Positions 7,325 through 15,619 of a stretch of DNA of 64,000 nucleotides are shown piece by piece; positions within the stretch are counted from its first letter, which is position 1; each line of letters opens with the position of its first letter. The stretch spans positions 2,604,001-2,668,000 of the forward strand of contig NZ_CP117449.1 in the NCBI RefSeq assembly GCF_030687835.1, given 5' to 3'. The DNA is from Pseudomonas hefeiensis. GTDB taxonomy: Bacteria; Pseudomonadota; Gammaproteobacteria; Pseudomonadales; Pseudomonadaceae. A program made the translations under genes and the position numbers. Below the pieces are notes generated by a model. The model had not been told where the DNA came from and did no database searches. It saw nothing but the letters and a program-made list of their open reading frames with translations.

Positions 7325-8371
7325 ATGAGCGATAGCAGCGAAGAAAAATCACAACCGGCCACGGACAAGAAACTTCGCGAAGCGCGCAAGAAAGGCCAGG
7401 TGTCCAAGAGCCAGGACCTGGTCTCGGGTATGGTCATCCTGTTCTGCACGCTGTGCATATCGATCATGGTGCCCCGGGCCCAGGCACAGATCACCGCGTT
7501 GCTGGACCTAATCGCACTGATCTACATCGAACCCTTCCACAGCGTCTGGCCACGGGTGCTGGACACCGCCGAACAATTGCTGATCAACCTCACCTTGCCC
7601 GTGGTAGCGGTGACCGTGGGGACGGTGGTCCTGACCAACATCATCACCATGCGCGGCGTGGTGTTCTCGGTCGAACCTATCAAGCCGGACATTAAACGCA
7701 TCAACCCGATCGAAGGCTTTAAACGCATATTTTCGATGCGCAGCTTCGTCGAGTTTCTCAAGGGCGTGGTCAAGGTCGTACTGCTGGGAGTGGCGTTTTA
7801 CGTAGTCGGGCGCGGAGCGTTGCAGGCGCTGATGGAATCATCGCGTTGCGGCGCCGGCTGCATCGAGTCGACCTTCTATCTGGTGCTTAAGCCTCTGGTA
7901 TTCACGGTACTGGCTGCCTTCTTGCTGGTCGGCGCGGCAGACGTATTGATGCAACGCTGGTTATTCGGCCGCGATATGAAAATGACCCGCAGCGAACAGA
8001 AGCGCGAACGCAAGGACAGCGACGGCGACCCAATGATCAAGCAGGAACGCCAGCGCCAGCGCCGCGAAATGCAAGCCCTGGCTACCAAACTGGGCGTGAG
8101 CCGTGCATCGCTGATGGTCGGGTCCGCCAGCGGTTGGGTGGTGGGCATACGCTACGTGCGCGGTGAAACCCCGGTGCCAGTGGTGGTGTGCAAGGCCGAG
8201 CTCGACGAGGCGGCGCAGATGCTCGCGCAGGCCACGGGCCTCGGGATCGCCCATAGCCTTGACACTGCCCTGGCCAGGGAAATCGCCCGACGGGCAGTGC
8301 CGGGGGACCCGGTGCCGGACAATACCTTCCAGGCCGTGGCGGATATCCTGGTGGCAGCGCGGTTGATTTGA
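7325..8371 (+). CDS. sctU: Type III substrate-specificity switch protein SctU (HrcU/RhcU), lacking the NPTH motif
   Basis: A 348-residue FlhB/YscU-family protein. The N-terminal SEEKSQPATDKKLREARKKGQVSKSQDL is diagnostic, and four membrane segments follow to about residue 210. The cytoplasmic region (MTRSEQKRERKDSDGDP..., RGETPVPVVV, a C-terminal helix region) is also present. At the invariant autocleavage position NPTH the protein reads S267-A268-S269-G270 (codons 8123-8134), followed by WVVGIRYVRGETP in register with the family. The flanking alignment has no gap, so this is a substitution of the whole motif. Self-cleavage normally needed for the switch to late substrates should be impossible or different here. 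The rest of the gene looks intact. Confidence 0.95.
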   Translation: MSDSSEEKSQPATDKKLREARKKGQVSKSQDLVSGMVILFCTLCISIMVPRAQAQITALLDLIALIYIEPFHSVWPRVLDTAEQLLINLTLPVVAVTVGTVVLTNIITMRGVVFSVEPIKPDIKRINPIEGFKRIFSMRSFVEFLKGVVKVVLLGVAFYVVGRGALQALMESSRCGAGCIESTFYLVLKPLVFTVLAAFLLVGAADVLMQRWLFGRDMKMTRSEQKRERKDSDGDPMIKQERQRQRREMQALATKLGVSRASLMVGSASGWVVGIRYVRGETPVPVVVCKAELDEAAQMLAQATGLGIAHSLDTALAREIARRAVPGDPVPDNTFQAVADILVAARLI

Positions 8372-8456
8372 GGGTGGCTGCAGGGGGCGGTACAAACGTG
8401 GCTCCAGGCGTACACCTGCTCGTCGTATCCGCCCGGCCAAGTCATCCCCCTGTAAT

Positions 8457-8477
8457 GTTCAACGGTAACAGTTGAAC
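8457..8477. repeat. Short inverted repeat between sctU and the translocator gene
   Basis: GTTCAAC (8457-8463) and GTTGAAC (8471-8477) form a 7-bp perfect inverted repeat with a 7-nt loop, flanked on both sides by runs of C. It lies in the 146-bp gap before the translocator gene. There is no T tract, so it is not a standard terminator. It could be an operator or an mRNA hairpin. I see no convincing hrp box or tts box in the gap. Confidence 0.45.
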
Positions 8478-8517
8478 CCCCTAGCGCTATCGGCGTCATG
8501 ATCAGGAGGATGTCCCC

Positions 8518-11436
8518 TTGCGAATCGACAGCAATGCCCGCCCCGCAGATAACCAATTCCCTGATTCTGAAGCCGGTCAGCGCTTTGAGAAAATGCTTGG
8601 CGCGGCCCGCAAGCACGTCAGCGATAAAAAGTCTGACCTGCACGGTGCGGTAGAGAAGGCGGTGCGAGAAGCGGCTGGCACCTTGGCCGAAGCGCTGAAG
8701 CAGCAACATGGACGCACGCTGCGCAACGACGAAACCGTACCGCTCGAGGATCTCGAGAACCTCACGGCATGGCTGGTAAATGACGAGGTGGTGGCCTACA
8801 CAGCCCGGGACAAAGAGGGCAATGAAATCACTATCAGCAAGGAAGCGACGCCTGATTACTTCGACAAGGTTGATGCGTTGCAAAAGGGCAACGACGAAGG
8901 CTTTGCATTGCGCGGCGATGGCGCACTTCTATCAGCAGAAGAACTGGCGGGCGCAGACATCTTGCCCCCGGATGAACACACTGGCTTTATCCGCCTGACC
9001 ATCAATGGCGAAAAGATCAATGTCTCGAAGGATGTGACGCCCGAGCTCTACAACCAGCTAGTCTGGAAACAGGAAGGCTACCAGAGCAAGTTTTACGAGC
9101 AGAACAGCGAGATCATCGAAACGGTCCGTGATCGATGGGACGACTGGAATGGCTCCGACAGTATTGTCAGTGATAAGGATTTGAGGAAGTACGCTGTCGA
9201 TGAAAATCGAAGCGCGCAAGAGCGCGAGGCGGCGCAGTTCCTGCTCGATAACAAAGGGTTTTTTGACCTGCTGGATACCAAGGCACACAACAACAAGGCC
9301 GACGGCAAAATCAGCAGCAACGATCTGAATGCGTGGCTACGCCCTGTTGCTGTCAAAGCCGACGACATCGGCGCCTATCACGACTTTCTGAAAGCTTCCC
9401 CGAATGCTGACGCAACCTCCCTGGAGCTTGCGAAGCATTCTGCGCTGCTGCTGGAGAACTTTGACGAGATCAGCGATCGGACCGATAGCGGTAAACACCT
9501 GTCGCGCGAGGCCTTGCAGAAATACCTGGATGAAAACCCGAACATCAGCGATGACTTGAAGCAAGCCCTGACTTTTTGGTCGCAGACGGGGGCGTTCGAA
9601 ATGCTCGAAACCGCTGGCAAACCATTGGAGAGCAGACCTGATGGAAAGCTCGGCAAGAACGATATCCAAAACTGGCTGAAGAACACCAGCCCCAAGACCT
9701 CTGGGGACGCTTTGCTATTCCTTAACCAGGTAGCGAATGCCAACTCGGTCTCCGGCATCGATACCAGTGACCTGGGCAAGGACGTCTTCGAAAATCCAGG
9801 AAACTATTCCGTCGAGCAGCGGGCTGCGGTGTTACAGGATCTGCTCAAGGCGCAACAGTTGATCATCGACGGTGCGGCTGCAGGTATGTGGAGTGATGAC
9901 TACGGCAAGGTGTCCATCGCCAACGCTGTTCGCAGCCATCCAGATCCCAACAGGCTGCTTGCCGATGTCAACAGCCACATTGAGCAGCTACAAAGTGATC
10001 CCGAGGTGGTCAAGTTTCTTAACGAAACCACCTCGACGCAGATGGCCAATCTATTTGAGGCAGTTCCTGGCCTAAAGGATTCGGTGCAAAAAAACTACGA
10101 AGACATCAAGTCCGGTGCAGCTCTTGATGCGCTATGGGACAAGCATACAAAAGACGGCAGCACCGACCAACAGGCGGTGCTGGCCGAATACTTCTCGACG
10201 GCAACGCTTTATCAGGAAGCGCTCGGCATCAATGATCGGGCAGAAATTCAGAAGGGGCTCGCTGCCTCTCAGCATGCCCAGGCGTTCCAGGATTATTACG
10301 AGCAGTCGCTTGTTTCCGGGACGCGACTGGAAGAACTGATGAAAACGGGCACCTTCGAAGAAGCGGTCGGCACCTTCTCCGCGGAGGTCGCGCTCTACAA
10401 CGCGGCGCTGGATCCCAGCGTCACCGCAGGTTTAGACCCGCAGTTGAACGACAATTTCAGCCGGATCGGGCGCGACAACGCCATGAAAGACGGCACCTTC
10501 GAGGATGTCAAGCAAGCCCTGGGTATCAATGGCGGTGACGAGCTTGACGAGGCAAAAGTCAGGACGATGGCCGAGACGCTTATCCAGTCCAATCCAGAAC
10601 TCGTGACCAATCCGGATGGCACCGTCGCAACGGCCGATCAGATCGTCGCGGGTATCCGTTCGAATTGGGACATCCTGCGCCAAGGCACCAAGTCGCTTTC
10701 GGAATTGAAGTCGTCCTGGCTCAACCCCGACCTCAAGAACTTGTCTGACAAAGGGGTACTGCATGGCGTGAGCGGCATCTTCATGGCTGGCGTGACGATC
10801 GCCAAAGGCGCTCAGAATGGCGCAAACCTGACCGAACGAAACATCATAGACATCACCACCGGATCGGTCATGACGACGACCCTGCTCACCGAGGGTGGTG
10901 CCAAGAACCTGAAAAGCTACCTGAAAAACAAAGGAAACATTGATCTTGACCCGAAAATCAGAGCCTTTTTCGACGACCCCATAAAATCTCTCACTGGCAC
11001 TGCCGACAAGTTTGAAAGCGGTGCCAAGGGTATCGGCGGTTTGGCCGGCATAGTTGCGGGTGCGTACGGAATCTTTGATGGGGTTCAGTCGATTCGCAAG
11101 GGCGACCTCGTCAGTGGTGGTATCAGCATCACTTCAGGTGCACTGGCGACATTGTCGGGCCTGGCATCGGCGATAGAGGGCGGCGCAGGCCTTTTTGGCA
11201 ATCTGGCAGTCAGGGCGGCGATGGCCCCGCTGGCTGGAGTCCTCGGCACCGTGGCTGCGGGCGTCGGCGCGGTTGCGCTCTTGCTTCCGGGCCTTATTGC
11301 GGAGGGCAAGCGACAGACTCAGCAAGACCACTTCGGCGACCTGCTCGGCGGCTATCTGACACAGTACGAAATCGATGGCGTGGAGGGCGGTGATATCTAC
11401 GACGTTCCCGACGAGGATTGGCCGCAAACCGACTGA
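8518..11436 (+). CDS. HrpK/HrpF/NolX-like type III translocator (large secreted protein)
   Basis: A 972-residue acidic protein without an N-terminal signal peptide. It has repeated units of the form DGK(I/L)-x-x-(N/K)D(L/I)-x-x-WL (around residues 262-276 and 380-391), characteristic of HrpF, NolX and HrpK. The C-terminal third holds Gly/Ala-rich hydrophobic stretches (GLAGIVAGAYGIF, GGISITSGALATLSGLASAI, MAPLAGVLGTVAAGVGAVALLLPG) suited to membrane insertion. The start is TTG at 8518 with AGGAGG at 8504-8509, 8 nt away. An ATG at 8510 is out of frame. Directly downstream of sctU, it is best read as the translocator forming the host-membrane pore. Function as an effector is possible but less likely. 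Confidence 0.75.
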   Translation: MRIDSNARPADNQFPDSEAGQRFEKMLGAARKHVSDKKSDLHGAVEKAVREAAGTLAEALKQQHGRTLRNDETVPLEDLENLTAWLVNDEVVAYTARDKEGNEITISKEATPDYFDKVDALQKGNDEGFALRGDGALLSAEELAGADILPPDEHTGFIRLTINGEKINVSKDVTPELYNQLVWKQEGYQSKFYEQNSEIIETVRDRWDDWNGSDSIVSDKDLRKYAVDENRSAQEREAAQFLLDNKGFFDLLDTKAHNNKADGKISSNDLNAWLRPVAVKADDIGAYHDFLKASPNADATSLELAKHSALLLENFDEISDRTDSGKHLSREALQKYLDENPNISDDLKQALTFWSQTGAFEMLETAGKPLESRPDGKLGKNDIQNWLKNTSPKTSGDALLFLNQVANANSVSGIDTSDLGKDVFENPGNYSVEQRAAVLQDLLKAQQLIIDGAAAGMWSDDYGKVSIANAVRSHPDPNRLLADVNSHIEQLQSDPEVVKFLNETTSTQMANLFEAVPGLKDSVQKNYEDIKSGAALDALWDKHTKDGSTDQQAVLAEYFSTATLYQEALGINDRAEIQKGLAASQHAQAFQDYYEQSLVSGTRLEELMKTGTFEEAVGTFSAEVALYNAALDPSVTAGLDPQLNDNFSRIGRDNAMKDGTFEDVKQALGINGGDELDEAKVRTMAETLIQSNPELVTNPDGTVATADQIVAGIRSNWDILRQGTKSLSELKSSWLNPDLKNLSDKGVLHGVSGIFMAGVTIAKGAQNGANLTERNIIDITTGSVMTTTLLTEGGAKNLKSYLKNKGNIDLDPKIRAFFDDPIKSLTGTADKFESGAKGIGGLAGIVAGAYGIFDGVQSIRKGDLVSGGISITSGALATLSGLASAIEGGAGLFGNLAVRAAMAPLAGVLGTVAAGVGAVALLLPGLIAEGKRQTQQDHFGDLLGGYLTQYEIDGVEGGDIYDVPDEDWPQTD

Positions 11437-11610
11437 GGCCTGTCCCAAGCTTGCCAGGTGCGCTCTGCCCTCCACCGGAATCCCGTACCGGATAGGGGAG
11501 GTCAATCAATCCCTGCTCGGTCAGCTTGCAGCCCCTGCCGTCGATGGGCGCGAACTCTACCGAATATCAGTGTTCAGGTGCGGTGTCGATGGTTTCATAA
11601 TCGTCAGGTG

Positions 11611-11634
11611 GTGACTTAATTACGATTAAGTCAC
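11611..11634. promoter_or_regulatory. TetR-family operator, site 1
   Basis: A perfect 10-bp inverted repeat, GTGACTTAAT / ATTAAGTCAC, with a 4-nt centre, 38 bp upstream of the TetR-family start. It has the form GTGAC-N14-GTCAC, found at three more places in this locus, always in front of a transcription unit. Probably the autoregulatory site. Confidence 0.75.
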
Positions 11635-11672
11635 AAGTTGTCAACCGCCTTTGAGGTGAGTAAGCTGATTGC

Positions 11673-12287
11673 ATGAACCAGCCAATATCCCCCAGCGTCC
11701 GTGGCCCAGTCGACCATGACATCCGAGACCAAATCGTCGCGGCGGCCAATGAACATTTCAGTCAATACGGTTACGGCAAGACCACGGTGTCCGACCTGGC
11801 TAAGGCCATCGGGTTTTCCAAGGCTTACATCTACAAGTTCTTTGATTCCAAGCAGGCAATCGGCGAAGCCATTTGCAAAAATTGTCTGGCGCAAATCGTT
11901 GCCGCCGTGGAGCAGGCCATCAAGGTGGAAGGCCTCTCAGCCACGGAACGCTTTAGACGCATGGTCAAAACACTGATGGTCACGGGCGCGGACCTGTTCT
12001 TCAACGACCGCAAGCTTTACGACATCGCCGCGTTCTCGGCCTCGGAACGTTGGCCAAGCTCGCAGGTTTATAATGCCCAGATCAAAAACTTTGTTTTGCA
12101 GATCGTACGAGAGGGGCGGGAACTCGGTGAGTTCGAGCGCAGGACGCCACTGGACGAGACGGTAGACGCGATACATCTGGCGCTCCAGCCTTTCGTCAAT
12201 CCTTTGCTGTTGCAGTACAACCTCGATCGCATCGAGGATGCCCCCACGCTCACCTCCAATCTCATCCTGCGTAGCCTCATGCCCTGA
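11673..12287 (+). CDS. TetR/AcrR-family transcriptional regulator
   Basis: A 204-residue one-component regulator. The N-terminal helix-turn-helix is clear (residues about 30-66: YGYGKTTVSDLAKAIGFSKAYIYKFFDSKQAIGEAI), followed by a helical ligand-binding and dimerisation domain. The C-terminal half (ETVDAIHLALQPFVNPLLLQ) resembles AcrR-type regulators of efflux pumps. A perfect palindrome sits just upstream of the gene, and related palindromes lie in front of the thioesterase/porin unit, the outer-membrane-factor unit and the adaptor/pump unit. The inferred role is local repressor of all these genes. The ligand is unknown; a fatty acid or acyl compound is suggested by the neighbours. Confidence 0.93.
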   Translation: MNQPISPSVRGPVDHDIRDQIVAAANEHFSQYGYGKTTVSDLAKAIGFSKAYIYKFFDSKQAIGEAICKNCLAQIVAAVEQAIKVEGLSATERFRRMVKTLMVTGADLFFNDRKLYDIAAFSASERWPSSQVYNAQIKNFVLQIVREGRELGEFERRTPLDETVDAIHLALQPFVNPLLLQYNLDRIEDAPTLTSNLILRSLMP

Positions 12288-12379
12288 GTTTGGGCTGAGG
12301 ACTGCATGCCGTTGCAACCTATCGCCGCGTCGTCCCTTTGATTTCACCCTCTGACTGAAGGTATTCATTTGCCTGAATT

Positions 12380-12403
12380 GTGACTATTGACTTAAATGGT
12401 CAC
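12380..12403. promoter_or_regulatory. TetR-family operator, site 2
   Basis: GTGAC at 12380-12384 and GTCAC at 12399-12403, separated by 14 nt, matching the half-sites and spacing of site 1. It lies in the TetR-thioesterase gap and would control the thioesterase-porin unit. Confidence 0.7.
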
Positions 12404-12560
12404 TTGAATAAGTATGACGCATCTGTCCTCGAGCGATCGCCATGCTTCAGCGCCGCCGCAGACCTGCGCTTTTCTTCAGGTCAGGTTTTCTGACTTTGGG
12501 AGCGACGCCTGCGTGCTGCTTCGTGGGGATCACTATCAGTCAGTTCAGGGGAGCGTTGAT

Positions 12561-13340
12561 ATGACCAGCTTTGCCCAGATGCTGCAGCAATTTGATCCGG
12601 ACTCACCTTTTGTTGCACCCCCCAACTGGCTACAGGGGCGCACGGTCTTTGGCGGCCTGTCTGCGGCGCTGTCGCTGCAAGCGGTTTTGCGTGAGTGCCC
12701 GACAGATTTTCCTCCGTTCAAGTCCGCCCAGGTGTCGTTCATTGGTCCTGTCACACAGGCCCAGACATTCGAAGCCAGCGTGTTGCGCCAAGGGCGATCA
12801 GTCACCTCGGTAGCGGTCGACTGTATGTCGGGCGATGACCTCGCGCTGCGTACGACGCTGTTATTCGCTCAGCCGCGTGCGAGCAAAATCACCCACAACT
12901 CATGGGGAAGACCGCTTGTAGAGGGGCCATCCAGATACCCCGCGCTGGTTCTGGATCGCAACGTCGCACCGGCTTGCGCCCATAACTTCGAGATGCGCGC
13001 GGCGGGCGGTTCACTGCCAGTATCGGGCGCAGAAAATCCCGAACTCTTGATGTGGGTGCGCCACCTGGATGCGCAGGGCGTGGACCCGGCCGTCGCCTTG
13101 GTTGCGCTTGCTGACAGTTTGCCGCCGGCCGCCATGACCTGCTTCACCGAGCCCGCCGCCATCAGCTCTGCGTCCTGGATGATTGATCTACCGCAGCCGG
13201 CCGTTGTGGGGGAGTGGTTCCTGATCAGTTCTTTCAGCCAGCAGGCTCTGGAGGGTTACTCATTACAAGATATGGAAATCTGGGACGAAAGCGGTCGACG
13301 AGTGCTTTGGGCGCGCCAGACCGTGGCAATTTTCACATAA
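12561..13340 (+). CDS. TesB-like acyl-CoA thioesterase family protein
   Basis: A protein of about 259 residues with a tandem hot-dog layout. The first half carries NWLQGRTVFGGLSAALSLQA and FKSAQVSFIGPV, typical of TesB-like (4HBT_3) acyl-CoA thioesterases. The C-terminal half (SASWMIDLPQPAVVGEWFLI and a YSLQDMEIWDESGRRVLWARQ end) matches the second hot dog. I prefer ATG 12561, with GGGAG 7 nt before it (12549-12553) and a family-like N-terminus. An in-frame ATG at 12414 would add 49 unrelated residues and lacks a ribosome-binding site, although it is only 10 nt after operator site 2. It probably hydrolyses acyl-CoA; the substrate chain length is unknown. Confidence 0.8.
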   Translation: MTSFAQMLQQFDPDSPFVAPPNWLQGRTVFGGLSAALSLQAVLRECPTDFPPFKSAQVSFIGPVTQAQTFEASVLRQGRSVTSVAVDCMSGDDLALRTTLLFAQPRASKITHNSWGRPLVEGPSRYPALVLDRNVAPACAHNFEMRAAGGSLPVSGAENPELLMWVRHLDAQGVDPAVALVALADSLPPAAMTCFTEPAAISSASWMIDLPQPAVVGEWFLISSFSQQALEGYSLQDMEIWDESGRRVLWARQTVAIFT

Positions 13341-13390
13341 CAAAACCACCCGCTCCATTCACCTCAGCTGCTGCTGTAAGAGTTCTAATA

Positions 13391-14662
13391 ATGAAAAAAA
13401 TATGGCTCAAGACCCCGCTAGGTCTCGCTGTTGCGCTCGCAACTTCTCATGTGCTTGCGAGCGGTTTCGCGCTTAATGAGCAAAGCATCAGTGGGATGGG
13501 ATCCGGATTTGCCGGTCGCTCGTCTTCTGCTGAAGATGCGAGCACCGTTTTTGGTAATCCGGCGGGCATGTCTCGCTTGAAGAGGGAGCAGGTCAGTCTG
13601 GGGGCGGCGACGCTTTTCGCCAAATCCGACATCAGCCAGACTCGCAGCACCTTCGGTGGCCAGGAGGACGGCGATATGGTGCCAACGACCACGGTGCCGA
13701 TGGGTTACTACGTCAAACCCATTGATGAGCACTGGGCGTTCGGTGTTGGTTTTTATGTTCCTTTCGGGCTGATTACCGACTATGGCAGCGGTTTTGCCGG
13801 GCGTTATTACGCCAACAAAAGCGAGGTCACGACCCTTACGTTCCAGCCCACTATCAGCTATGCCTTTAACGACAAAGTGTCGATCGGATTCGGTCCTACC
13901 ATCAACCGTATCAGCGGTGAGTTGTCCGGGATGGTGCCCAATCCACTCAGCCCTGGGCGCAATGATGGAAAACTCAAAAGCACCGGCGACGACACGGCCC
14001 TGGGTTTCAACGCGGGGATCCTGGTGCAGGCTACAGACCGAACCCGCTTCGGTCTGACGTACCATTCCAAAGTCAGTTACCACTTGGACGCCAAGACCAA
14101 GGTTACTGGCGGAGTCTTTAGCTTGCTGGGAGTCAGCGGCCAGAGCTATGACGCTTCGCTGGATGTGGATACACCGGAGTCGGTGGACTTCTCGGCGACT
14201 CATCAGCTCAACGATGACTGGACGCTTTATGCGGGGAGCACCTGGACACGCTGGAGTCGCTTCAAGGAGCTGGTCATCCAGAACTCGGGTTTGCCTCCGT
14301 TGCTCAGTGGTTCGCTGGGCACCGTTACCGAAGAGCAGAACTGGCATGATACGTGGGCTCACGCCATCGGTACGGCGTACCGGTTGAACAACCAGTGGGT
14401 GCTTCGCGCAGGCTTGTCGGTCGACCAGTCGCCCGCCAACAACACCGACCGCGGGCCACGTATTCCCACGGGCGACCGGACGGTGATCAGCTTCGGTGCA
14501 GGCTGGACGCCGGTGGACGATGTCACGATCGACGTTGCTTATTCTTATCTGTGGGAAGAGAGCGTGCAGGTCAATCACACCTCAGCGACCCGGGGCGCCT
14601 ACAGCTCCACGTATAAGAACAGTGCCAGCGGCCTCGGTGCTTCTGTCAGCTATCGCTTCTGA
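13391..14662 (+). CDS. FadL/TodX-family outer-membrane transporter (OMPP1)
   Basis: A 423-residue outer-membrane protein. It has a signal peptide MKKIWLKTPLGLAVALATSHVLA cleaved before SGFALNEQSISGMG, the conserved FadL N-terminal hatch (GFALNEQSxxxMGxxFAG, then DASTVFGNPAGMSRL), and an amphipathic beta-barrel ending in SASGLGASVSYRF with terminal Phe. FadL proteins carry long-chain fatty acids or other hydrophobics across the outer membrane. It lies 50 bp after the thioesterase gene, probably in the same unit, and ends at a strong bidirectional terminator. Its lipid-related neighbours suggest a hydrophobic substrate. Confidence 0.93.
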   Translation: MKKIWLKTPLGLAVALATSHVLASGFALNEQSISGMGSGFAGRSSSAEDASTVFGNPAGMSRLKREQVSLGAATLFAKSDISQTRSTFGGQEDGDMVPTTTVPMGYYVKPIDEHWAFGVGFYVPFGLITDYGSGFAGRYYANKSEVTTLTFQPTISYAFNDKVSIGFGPTINRISGELSGMVPNPLSPGRNDGKLKSTGDDTALGFNAGILVQATDRTRFGLTYHSKVSYHLDAKTKVTGGVFSLLGVSGQSYDASLDVDTPESVDFSATHQLNDDWTLYAGSTWTRWSRFKELVIQNSGLPPLLSGSLGTVTEEQNWHDTWAHAIGTAYRLNNQWVLRAGLSVDQSPANNTDRGPRIPTGDRTVISFGAGWTPVDDVTIDVAYSYLWEESVQVNHTSATRGAYSSTYKNSASGLGASVSYRF

Positions 14663-14685
14663 GTAATCGCCGCTCTACGATAACG

Positions 14686-14720
14686 AAAAGGCCGGAAGCA
14701 CCTGTTGCCTCCGGCCTTTT
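14686..14720. terminator. Bidirectional rho-independent terminator
   Basis: AAAAGGCCGGAAGCA (14686-14700) pairs with TGCCTCCGGCCTTTT (14706-14720), with one mismatch and a 5-nt loop. It gives a GC-rich stem with T runs in both directions. It lies between the convergent FadL-like gene and the dehydrogenase gene. Confidence 0.9.
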
Positions 14721-14764
14721 AGTACGCATTCCTTTCCATTCGGGAAGGCCTCTACGTCGTTGAC

Positions 14765-15550
14765 TCAGACGCCCATCACGTGCGCCATGATGCCTTGGTG
14801 AAACCGGCGAGGCGTGGCCCAGGTCAAGACCGTAATCGCTTTGTTGCCAAAGCCTGGTACGACACTCATGCGTCCGGCCTGCAGCGCACGGATTCCCGCA
14901 GCGACAACAGGCTGGGGCTGCATCATCACCATTTTCAGGGCCGGTGTGAGCTTTTGCCTGGCGCTTTGTGCAAATCCGGTGTCCGACATCCCTGGGCAAA
15001 GTGCGGTCACGACGACGCCGTCGCTTTTGAGTTCACGATGAAGCGCGTCAGAGAAGCGCAGCACATAGGCCTTCGCGGCAGAGTAAACGGCGAAACTCTT
15101 CACACCCTGGAAGGCCAGCAGGCTTGCAACCATCAGGATATGTCCGCGTTTCCGGGCTCGCATGTCGGTCGCGAAGAGGCGCGTCAGGGCTGTCAGGCTG
15201 GAGATGTCCAAATCGATCATGCCCAGGGATTGTTCTACGGGTTGATCCAGGAAGGGCCCCTGCAAGCCGTGACCGGCATTGTTGATGAGCACATCGATCA
15301 CGACACCACGCTCGCTCAGTCGCTGATGCAGTTCGATGATCGCCGGAATCGAGGACAGGTCGACTTGCTCGACGAGCACCTCAACACCGAAGCGTTCGCG
15401 TAACTGCGCCGACAACACTTGGAGTTTATCCAGTCTGCGCGCTACCAGGACCAGCGATTTTCCTTGTGCGGCGTACTGCCGGGCAAACTCCTCGCCAAAT
15501 CCGCTCGACGCGCCCGTGATGAGCACCCAAGAATTATCGTTCGTTTTCAT
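14765..15550 (-). CDS. Short-chain dehydrogenase/reductase
   Basis: A 261-residue classical SDR. It has the cofactor motif TGASSGFGEEFA near the N-terminus, NNAGHG at about residue 90, and the catalytic Ser (VASLLAF) with YSAAK further on. The LCPGMSDTGF segment after the active site is typical of the DltE/YqjQ-like SDR subgroup acting on lipid or small-molecule carbonyls. I chose the start at 15550 (MKTNDNSWVLITG); the frame is open to 15610 but the extra residues are not SDR-like. It lies 69 bp downstream of the outer-membrane-factor gene on the same strand, so probably cotranscribed. Substrate unknown. Confidence 0.88.
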   Translation of the reverse strand: MKTNDNSWVLITGASSGFGEEFARQYAAQGKSLVLVARRLDKLQVLSAQLRERFGVEVLVEQVDLSSIPAIIELHQRLSERGVVIDVLINNAGHGLQGPFLDQPVEQSLGMIDLDISSLTALTRLFATDMRARKRGHILMVASLLAFQGVKSFAVYSAAKAYVLRFSDALHRELKSDGVVVTALCPGMSDTGFAQSARQKLTPALKMVMMQPQPVVAAGIRALQAGRMSVVPGFGNKAITVLTWATPRRFHQGIMAHVMGV

Positions 15551-15619
15551 ATCGCTGTTCTCTGCTGGTTGTAGCTTAAGGAGGAGGGCGCGCAGGCAGT
15601 GCCACGTCACCTGGTTACG

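Noticed and set aside
8372..8517. hrp box or tts box before the translocator gene
   Set aside because: I looked for GGAACC-N16-CCAC and a tts-like motif and found no convincing match.
12414..12560. N-terminal extension of the thioesterase from ATG 12414
   Set aside because: No ribosome-binding site, no thioesterase-like sequence in the added 49 residues, and a better start at 12561.
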